From Opitutaceae bacterium (GTDB lineage: Bacteria > Verrucomicrobiota > Verrucomicrobiia > Opitutales > Opitutaceae), in contig JADLBI010000053.1 of assembly GCA_020847775.1 (NCBI GenBank), forward strand, positions 1 through 8,043: DNA of 8,043 nucleotides. Reading direction: 5' to 3'. The translations under genes and the position numbers were made by a program. Shown here in pieces: positions 1 through 4,585 of the stretch; the stretch's first letter is position 1, and the number at the start of each line of letters is the position of its first letter. The notes beneath the pieces were generated by a model, which saw only the letters and a program-made list of their open reading frames with translations, was not told the origin of the DNA and did no database searches.

Positions 1-2
1 AA

Positions 3-194
3 GCCGTCATCGATTTTTTGGTAGATGAAAACGGAATTGCCCAACTCCCTCAGGTGGTTTCGGCGAGCGATCCGGCATTTGGTTACGCGGCATGCCAAGC
101 GATCGCCGCGTGGCGGTTCAAACCGCCCACCCGGAATGGCAAGGGTGTGGCCGTGCAAGTTCGTGTGCCGGTCGGGTTCAAACTCAAGGAGTAA
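3..194 (+). CDS. TonB C-terminal domain protein, 3' end only
   Basis: The third forward frame is open from the window edge to a TAA at 192-194 and gives the last 63 residues of a protein whose start lies outside. The segment has the signature of the TonB C-terminal domain: a beta strand (AVIDFLVDENG), a helix with the pattern DPAFGYAACQAIAAWRF, then the 'WRFKPP' turn followed by 'NGKGVAVQVRVPVGF'. In TonB family proteins this domain lies in the periplasm and contacts the TonB box of outer-membrane receptors, passing on energy from ExbB/ExbD. The N-terminal membrane anchor and Pro-rich linker cannot be seen, so it could equally be a TonB-like domain on another protein. It converges on the last gene of the feo operon, with only 5 bases between the two stop codons. 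The link to iron uptake is suggestive only. Confidence 0.85.
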   Translation, partial: AVIDFLVDENGIAQLPQVVSASDPAFGYAACQAIAAWRFKPPTRNGKGVAVQVRVPVGFKLKE

Positions 195-199
195 CCGCG

Positions 200-367
200 T
201 CAGCGCCGCAGTTGCCGCTGCAGTTTTTTCACTTCCGGGCTGAGGGCGCCGCATTCGCCGCCGCCGCAGCCCTTGGTGTGGTCCTTGCGGAAGGCGCGGC
301 GCACCAGCCAAATGGCGGTGATGCCGACAACGACGAGCGAGAGGAGGGTTTGGACGGCGGGGGACAT
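200..367 (-). CDS. FeoB-associated small Cys-bearing membrane protein
   Basis: A 55-residue protein reads from ATG at 365-367 to TGA at 200-202. Residues 5-22 form one hydrophobic segment (QTLLSLVVVGITAIWLV). A basic stretch (RRAFRK) follows, then the short Cys/Gly motif CGGGECG with C34 and C39, then a basic helical tail (VKKLQRQLRR). This architecture (one N-terminal membrane helix, a positive patch, a Gly/Cys cluster) matches the FeoB-associated Cys-rich membrane protein family, although members usually carry more cysteines than the two here. It starts 3 bases after the feoB stop (TGAACCATG), so it is almost certainly translated by coupling to feoB. Its role is inferred to be as an accessory of the FeoB transporter, perhaps binding iron or stabilising the complex. 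No Shine-Dalgarno sequence is seen. Confidence 0.82.
   Translation of the reverse strand: MSPAVQTLLSLVVVGITAIWLVRRAFRKDHTKGCGGGECGALSPEVKKLQRQLRR
201..229 (+). terminator. Possible weak terminator for the TonB-domain gene
   Basis: CAGCG (201-205) can pair with CGCTG (216-220), and TTTTTT follows at 224-229, starting 7 bases after the TonB-domain stop. The stem is short with a large loop, and the element lies inside the end of the convergent small membrane gene. It is suggestive only. Confidence 0.25.
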
Positions 368-370
368 GGT

Positions 371-2497
371 TCAGAAGCCGAGCGCGCGCCCGGTTTGATA
401 CACAAGGAAGGAAACCGTCCACGCCGTGCCAGTCATGTAGGCGATTTGGAAGAGGGGCCAGCGCCAGGTGTTGGTTTCCCGGCGCACGACGGCGACGGTG
501 CTCACGCATTGCATGGCGAAGACGTAATAGATCATCAGCGTGAAGCAGACCAGCGGGGTGAAGAGCGGGCGGCCGTCGGGCCAGTGGGCTTGGACGAGGG
601 CGCGGCGCAACGGCGTGGAGTCGTCGCCGGTATCCTGGGAGTTGAAGACCACGCCCATGGTCGAGACGAAGACCTCGCGCGCGGCGAAGGAAGTGACAAG
701 CCCGATGCCGATTTGCCAATCAAAGCCGAGGGGCTTGATGACGGGTTGGAGCAAGTGGCCGACTTGGCCCGCGTAGCTTTGCGCAATCTGTTCGGTGGGC
801 GTGGCCCCGGTCGGGGCCTTGGGATAGGCGGCGAGGAACCAGAGCACGATGGAGATGCCGAGGATGATCGTGCCGGCGCGTTTCACAAAATACCACGCGC
901 GCTCGACCATGTGCAGGGCGACATCCTTCAACGCGGGCAGGCGATACGGCGGCAGCTCCATAATCATGAGCGGAGGACGCCCTTTGAGGAGCGTGCGTTT
1001 GAAGAGCCACGCGAAGCCGAAGGCACCGGCGGTGCCGAGAAAATACATGAGCAGCATGATGCCGACCTTGGTGAGCAGAGGCACACGATCGCCGGGCACG
1101 AGGGCCGCGATCATCAACAGGTAAACCGGCAGGCGCGCGGAGCAGCTCATCAGCGGGGCGACGAGAATGGTGACGAGGCGGTCCTTGTGGTCCTCGATGG
1201 TGCGCGTGGCCATGATGCCGGGGATGGCGCAGGCGTAGGAGCTGAGCAGGGGGATGAAGGATTTGCCGTTGAGCCCCACGCGGCTCATCAGCCGGTCCAT
1301 GATGAAGGCGGCGCGGGCCATGTAGCCGGTGCTTTCCAAGAGGCCGATGAAGAAAAACAGGATGAGAATCTGCGGGAGAAAAATAATCACACCGCCCATG
1401 CCGGCGATGGCGCCGTCGGTAATGAGGTCGCGCAGATCGCCTGCGGCCATGTGGGTTTTGACCCAGTCGGCGAGCGCGGTGACGTGGCCGTCGATCCAAT
1501 TCATCGGATACTCCGCGAAGGTGAAGATGCTGAGGAACAGCACGGTCATGATGGAGCCGAGGATGAGCCAGCCCCAAACCGGGTGGGTAACAACGGCGTC
1601 AATCCGATCACTCGGACTCGTGCCGCCGTGGGCCGGGTCGGCCTGCACGACTTCGGCGCAAAGTTTGGCGATGGCGTCGTAGCGCGAGGCGACGAGGGTG
1701 CCGGCCCAATCGGTGCCCTCACCCGCCCAGCGTTGTTGCCAGTGGTGGAGGATTTCCGCCGTGCGCGGATGCAGCGGAGCCGAGCCGGCCACGCGCACGG
1801 AATCTTGATCAGTGAGGAGTAGCAGTGCTTCGGCGCGGGCGATGAGCGGGGGTTTGCGATCGTTCTCGGTGAGTGAGGCTTGCAGTTCAGCGACCGCGGC
1901 GGAAATGGCGGCGGGCACGTCCCACGCGTGACGCGGGAGCGGCAGATCGGGGCGGCTCATGGCCATGCGCAACTCGACCAGGCCCTTGCCGTTGACGGCT
2001 TCGCAGGCGATCACCGGGATGCCGAGCTCGCGCTCGAGTCGCGAAGTGCGGATGCGCATGCCGGTGTCGCGCGCCACATCCATCATGTTGAGGACGAGAA
2101 TGACGGGGCGGCCAAGATCGAGGATTTGGTGAACGAGGTAGAGGTTTCGCTCGAGATTGGTGGCATCGACGATGCAGAGGATGCGGTCGGGCTGGGACGT
2201 GTCGGCGCGACGACCGAGCAACACGTCGCGTGTGACGGCCTCGTCGGGTGAGCGCGCGGCGAGCGAATACGCGCCGGGCAAATCGATGACGGTCATCGAC
2301 TGGCCGTGTTGCGAGTAGGTGGTGCCGACCTTTTTTTCGACGGTGACGCCGGGATAGTTACCGATTTTTTGCTTCAGACCGGTGAGGGCGTTGAAGAGGG
2401 TGCTCTTGCCGCAATTGGGATTGCCGGTGAGGGCGTAAACCGGGTGGCGGTTGGCCGGGCCTGGGGCGGTCTTGGTGATGTGCGCGGGCAGGGCCAT
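371..2497 (-). CDS. feoB: Ferrous iron transporter FeoB
   Basis: This 708-residue inner-membrane protein imports Fe2+. The N-terminal G domain shows G1 GNPNCGKST (25-33), G2 with T52 in NYPGVTVE, G3 DLPG (72-75), G4 NMMD (137-140) and a G5-like segment near 163-172. A helical linker region (about 180-300) is followed by the membrane part from about residue 306. The membrane part holds the family-typical blocks GLLESTGYMARAAF (385-398), the gate segment YACAIPGIMATRTI (421-434) and APLMSCSARLPVY (447-459). A further conserved block SFAAREVFVSTMG lies near the C-terminus, which ends in a last membrane helix. Length is normal for the family and all GTPase motifs are intact. The ATG lies 3 bases after the feoA1 stop (TGAGCCATG), indicating translational coupling. 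A later start would remove the segment leading into G1. Confidence 0.98.
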   Translation of the reverse strand: MALPAHITKTAPGPANRHPVYALTGNPNCGKSTLFNALTGLKQKIGNYPGVTVEKKVGTTYSQHGQSMTVIDLPGAYSLAARSPDEAVTRDVLLGRRADTSQPDRILCIVDATNLERNLYLVHQILDLGRPVILVLNMMDVARDTGMRIRTSRLERELGIPVIACEAVNGKGLVELRMAMSRPDLPLPRHAWDVPAAISAAVAELQASLTENDRKPPLIARAEALLLLTDQDSVRVAGSAPLHPRTAEILHHWQQRWAGEGTDWAGTLVASRYDAIAKLCAEVVQADPAHGGTSPSDRIDAVVTHPVWGWLILGSIMTVLFLSIFTFAEYPMNWIDGHVTALADWVKTHMAAGDLRDLITDGAIAGMGGVIIFLPQILILFFFIGLLESTGYMARAAFIMDRLMSRVGLNGKSFIPLLSSYACAIPGIMATRTIEDHKDRLVTILVAPLMSCSARLPVYLLMIAALVPGDRVPLLTKVGIMLLMYFLGTAGAFGFAWLFKRTLLKGRPPLMIMELPPYRLPALKDVALHMVERAWYFVKRAGTIILGISIVLWFLAAYPKAPTGATPTEQIAQSYAGQVGHLLQPVIKPLGFDWQIGIGLVTSFAAREVFVSTMGVVFNSQDTGDDSTPLRRALVQAHWPDGRPLFTPLVCFTLMIYYVFAMQCVSTVAVVRRETNTWRWPLFQIAYMTGTAWTVSFLVYQTGRALGF

Positions 2498-2500
2498 GGC

Positions 2501-2740
2501 TCAGGTGGCGGGTTCGACGAGGACGTGTTCGGCCTCGGATTTGCGGAGGGTCAGGCGGTAGCCGCGCACCTTGATTTCGAGCGGGTCGCCGAGAGGTGCG
2601 GCGCGCACGAGAGTCAAGGGGGTGCCGACAAGCAGGCCCATTTCGCGCAGGCGGACGGTGGCGGGGTTTTGGTCTGAGAACTCGCGCACCACGGCAGCAG
2701 TGCCGATGGGCAGGGCGGAGAGTTTGATCAAGTCAGCCAT
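2501..2740 (-). CDS. feoA: FeoA-like SH3-domain protein, copy 1
   Basis: A 79-residue protein starts with MADLIKLSALPIG. It matches FeoA over its whole length: a first strand (LSALPIGTAAVV), the R-L-R-E-M-G-L-L-V-G-T block (30-40), the APLGDPLEIKVRGYRLTLR block (48-66) and the closing EAEHVLVEP. FeoA is a small cytosolic SH3-like protein that assists FeoB, probably by contacting it; its exact role is debated in the literature. The reading frame is open to 2818, but the upstream codons encode no FeoA sequence and run through the hairpin at 2792-2811, so ATG 2738-2740 is chosen. It lies directly upstream of feoB with a 3-base gap. There are no cysteines, unlike copy 2. No Shine-Dalgarno sequence precedes the start. 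Confidence 0.95.
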   Translation of the reverse strand: MADLIKLSALPIGTAAVVREFSDQNPATVRLREMGLLVGTPLTLVRAAPLGDPLEIKVRGYRLTLRKSEAEHVLVEPAT

Positions 2741-2791
2741 GGGCGGAGTGTTTAAAACCACGAAAAACCCTGGATACACGAATAGATGAAA

Positions 2792-2811
2792 GCGGGGTTC
2801 GGAGACCCCGC
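2792..2811. repeat. Perfect 7-bp inverted repeat, REP-like
   Basis: GCGGGGT (2792-2798) and ACCCCGC (2805-2811) are exact inverted copies around a 6-base loop, TCGGAG. It lies in the 110-base gap between the two feoA genes, inside the operon. Reading in the direction of transcription there is no proper T-run after it, only TTTCAT, so it is a poor intrinsic terminator. It could be an mRNA-stabilising or attenuating hairpin or a dispersed palindromic (REP-type) element. The sequence shows only the palindrome. Confidence 0.55.
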
Positions 2812-2850
2812 CCCACAAAGGCCGGTGTCGGGAGCTGGGCGGTCATGGGC

Positions 2851-3105
2851 TCAGCGGGTGAGCGGCTCGACACGGATGTGGCTGGCCGCTCCGTGGCTCA
2901 AGGCGATGCGCGTGCCGTTAACCTGGCAGAGAATGGTGCTCTGGCCGGAAACTTTGGTGATGATGGCGGACTCGCCGAAACCCATCTCACGAACTCGCTG
3001 GCAAAAATGGGCGTCGCCAGAGAGCGCCAGCACGCGACCCCTGCCGCCGGCGGGAAGCTGGCAGAGCGGAAGTTGGGTCGAAGCACTGGGTTTGGGCTCA
3101 GACAT
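2851..3105 (-). CDS. FeoA-like SH3-domain protein, copy 2 (Cys-containing)
   Basis: An 84-residue protein from ATG 3103-3105. The FeoA pattern is visible but divergent: LCQLPAGGRGRVLALSG (14-30), RVREMGFGESAIITKVSG (37-54), QVNGTRIALSHGAASHIRVEP (61-81). The block equivalent to APLGDP in copy 1 is shortened and lacks the Gly-Asp-Pro. It has three cysteines (C15, C35, C60), whereas copy 1 has none. A TTG at 3121-3123 would add six residues (leading to VSNMSEP), but ATG gives the expected family start. It is the first gene of the feo operon and lies 110 bases upstream of feoA1. Its role is likely FeoB-associated. Whether it is regulatory, metal-sensing or redundant with copy 1 cannot be told from sequence. 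Confidence 0.9.
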   Translation of the reverse strand: MSEPKPSASTQLPLCQLPAGGRGRVLALSGDAHFCQRVREMGFGESAIITKVSGQSTILCQVNGTRIALSHGAASHIRVEPLTR

Positions 3106-3116
3106 GTTGGAGACAC

Positions 3117-3145
3117 ACCACAATGAGACTCAGGTTCAAAGTCAA
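3117..3145 (-). promoter_or_regulatory. Candidate feo operon promoter
   Basis: On the minus strand a TTGACT -35 (3140-3145) lies 17 bases from a weak -10, TGTGGT (3117-3122), about 11 bases before the ATG of feoA2. The upstream gene is closed off by a strong terminator, so a promoter must lie within 3106-3160. The -35 is good and the -10 poor. The implied leader would be only a few bases long. No clear Fur box is present. Confidence 0.25.
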
Positions 3146-3159
3146 CTCGCAGATGACGG

Positions 3160-3194
3160 GATAAATAAAAAGGCGCACCTGAAAGGTGCGCCTT
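3160..3194 (-). terminator. Strong intrinsic terminator of the alanine-rich gene
   Basis: AAGGCGCACCT (3170-3180) pairs exactly with AGGTGCGCCTT (3184-3194) around a 3-base loop. In the minus direction it runs into TTTTATTTAT (3161-3170). It starts 27 bases after the stop of the 3222-4439 gene and separates it from the feo operon. On the plus strand no T-run follows, so it acts in one direction. Confidence 0.93.
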
Positions 3195-3221
3195 GGGTTA
3201 AATCCAGGGGAGTTATTCGTA

Positions 3222-4439
3222 TCAGCTGCTGGGGCTGACGAGGATGCTCGTAGCACCTGTGACGACGACCGAGTTGCTCGAAAGATTGAGGGCGGCGGCG
3301 ATCTTGCCCGCCAACGAATTCATAACCGCGGAGTCGAGCGTGATACCGGCATCGGCCGACCCGAGAGGAGCGAGGTTAAACACTCGACCTACATCGGTGA
3401 CCGCGGTGCCGACCACAGCATTACCCGAGGCGAGCGCGGCCGCGTTGGCGATATCTGTGCCAGAGAAAGCGATGGCCACGTTTTGACCGGCAATCTGCAC
3501 AGTGATTAAGGTGAAGTTGTGGGTAATAATAGGGATGACGGGCGCGGGCGAGGGCGGGGGCGGGGGCGTGTTCGGTGCTGTCGGAACCGGAGTCGGGGCC
3601 GCCGGAGTTTGGACCGTCACATTCGACACGTTGACCGTCGTCCCAGCATTGCTAGCGGCGACGGTGGCAGAGGTAGCGGCACTCGCGACCACGGCGTTGG
3701 CGGCTTGGCCCGAAAGGCCAGCGTTGGTGGCACCTTGCGCGGCACCTTGAGTGGAGGATTGAGCAACGGCGGCAACCACGGTAGCGCCTTGATTAGACGC
3801 GGCGGCGGCGGCAACGGCACCTTGGGTTGCGCCGGTGGCGGCGGCCTGGGCGACCGCGGTATTACCGCCGGAGGCCTGCGTGGCACCTTGGGTGGCACCG
3901 GTCGAAGCGGCTTGAGCAACCTCGGCTACACTAACGCCTGATAGGGAGGCGCCGCCTGTTGCGGCAACGGCAGCAACAGCACCTGAGGATGCACCACTGG
4001 AGGCGGCTTGAGCGATGGCAGCGACATCGACGCCCGCAACGGCAGCGGCTTGCACCGCACCGGAAGCGGCACCACTGGAGGCGGCTTGAACAACGGCTTG
4101 AACAGCGGCGGCGGTGACCCCTGGCGCAGCGGCGACGACTTGAGTAACGGCGGCGGTGACGGTCGCGCTGACAGTGCTCACTACGGCGGCACTAACCGCG
4201 CCACCGGAAGCAGAAACGGTTTGAACGATGCTAGCGACGGCGGCCTGAACGGCAGCGGCGTTGGTCACATCAACGCCAGCGGCCTGAAGGGCGGCTTTTA
4301 CGGCGGCTTCACCCTCGGCACCACCGGCGGCGATTGCGGCCACTTGGGCATCGGAGAGGGTGACACTCTGGGCTAAGGCCGCAGTGTTGATCAATAGCCC
4401 GGCCAAGAGGCTGGCGAATAGGAGGCGGAACGTTTTCAT
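3222..4439 (-). CDS. Secreted alanine-rich repeat protein, function unknown
   Basis: A 405-residue protein I cannot assign to a known family. Residues 1-23 are a clear Sec signal peptide (MKTFRLLFASLLAGLLINTA, then ALA before Q24). Residues 24-270 are low-complexity Ala/Val/Ser/Thr/Gly/Gln. Five copies of a 13-residue motif, V/A-Q-A-A-S/A-S/T-G-A-x-S/Q-G-A-V/T, sit at 117-129, 143-155, 175-187, 197-209 and 226-238, each carrying a GAxxGA step with GxxxG spacing. Most units open with a G-V-x-V turn. Residues 278-300 are a Pro/Thr hinge (PTAPNTPPPPPSPAP). Residues 301-405 look like a separate mixed domain (THNFTLITVQIAGQNVAIAF). Alanine is 118 of 405 residues. There is no Cys, Trp or Tyr, and few charges, mostly acidic. 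No LPxTG, PEP-CTERM or lipobox is seen. It is transcribed alone, with its own candidate promoter and terminator. Possible roles are a surface fibre, a matrix or oligomer-forming protein, or an ice-binding-like helix, all speculative. Confidence 0.85.
   Translation of the reverse strand: MKTFRLLFASLLAGLLINTAALAQSVTLSDAQVAAIAAGGAEGEAAVKAALQAAGVDVTNAAAVQAAVASIVQTVSASGGAVSAAVVSTVSATVTAAVTQVVAAAPGVTAAAVQAVVQAASSGAASGAVQAAAVAGVDVAAIAQAASSGASSGAVAAVAATGGASLSGVSVAEVAQAASTGATQGATQASGGNTAVAQAAATGATQGAVAAAAASNQGATVVAAVAQSSTQGAAQGATNAGLSGQAANAVVASAATSATVAASNAGTTVNVSNVTVQTPAAPTPVPTAPNTPPPPPSPAPVIPIITHNFTLITVQIAGQNVAIAFSGTDIANAAALASGNAVVGTAVTDVGRVFNLAPLGSADAGITLDSAVMNSLAGKIAAALNLSSNSVVVTGATSILVSPSS
3726..4091 (-). 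repeat. Five-copy Gln-Ala-Ala/Gly-Ala repeat block within the secreted protein
   Basis: The motif copies map to 4053-4091, 3975-4013, 3879-3917, 3813-3851 and 3726-3764. Spacing between copies is irregular (26, 32, 22 and 29 residues). Parts are nearly identical at DNA level; for example 'caccactggaggcggcttga' occurs in both of the first two copies. Other copies share the protein motif with different Ala and Gly codons, so older copies have drifted under selection for the protein sequence. Confidence 0.75.
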
Positions 4440-4510
4440 AGAGAGTATGGTTGGGCGGTTTGGAGGTGTTGGGTCAGCGAATTGCGTCGAAGGAAATCGA
4501 AGTGGCGGCG

Positions 4511-4540
4511 ATTAGATGCAAATCATTAGCTCGATGTAAA
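4511..4540 (-). promoter_or_regulatory. Candidate promoter of the alanine-rich gene
   Basis: On the minus strand TTTACA (4535-4540) and TCTAAT (4511-4516) are each one mismatch from consensus and 18 bases apart. The region is locally AT-rich in a GC-rich window. A start near 4504 would give a leader of about 65 bases. No Shine-Dalgarno sequence is seen before ATG 4437-4439 (upstream bases ACCATACTCTCT). Confidence 0.5.
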
Positions 4541-4550
4541 TACTTATCTA
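4515..4550. repeat. 18-bp imperfect tandem repeat over the promoter
   Basis: GATGCAAATCATTAGCTC (4515-4532) is followed immediately by GATGTAAATACTTATCTA (4533-4550). Thirteen of 18 positions match, with the blocks GATG, AAAT, TTA and CT in register. It covers the -35 and reaches the -10 of the candidate promoter, so it could be a pair of operator sites bound on the same face of the DNA over nearly two helical turns. Confidence 0.55.
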
Positions 4551-4585
4551 GCCTTGGCGCGGATATGCCCCTGTCAAAACAGAAT

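Noticed and set aside
720..1577. 285-codon minus-strand frame overlapping feoB, rich in Arg and His
   Set aside because: It is a frame-shifted reading of feoB with no family signature; the FeoB frame is intact.
92..1822. 576-codon open frame on the plus strand opposite feoB
   Set aside because: It is antisense to an intact FeoB, has a composition of acidic, His and Gly residues expected from reading GC-rich codons backwards, and shows no domain or hydrophobic core.
2741..2818. N-terminal extension of feoA1 by 26 residues
   Set aside because: The extra residues have no FeoA similarity, pass through the palindrome, and ATG 2738-2740 gives a standard FeoA start.
3106..3160. Fur box upstream of the feo operon
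   Set aside because: I looked for a GATAATGATAATCATTATC-like site. Only a 4-bp inverted repeat (GACT/AGTC, 3127-3143) is present, which is too weak to call.
3519..3941. Gly/Arg-rich plus-strand frame opposite the alanine-rich gene (and a similar one at 4008-4376)
   Set aside because: The Gly repeats are the antisense of Ala codons. The minus frame has a signal peptide, promoter and terminator and explains the region.
4551..4577. TTGACA at 4572-4577 (minus) as -35 of the alanine-rich gene
   Set aside because: The -35 is perfect, but the nearest -10-like word, TAGATA, is 21 bases away, and at 17-18 bases there is nothing acceptable. The TTTACA/TCTAAT pair is better.
4440..4585. Terminator after the DASS transporter
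   Set aside because: Only a 4-bp CTGT/ACAG hairpin (4571-4582) without a T-run is seen, so read-through toward the alanine-rich gene cannot be excluded.
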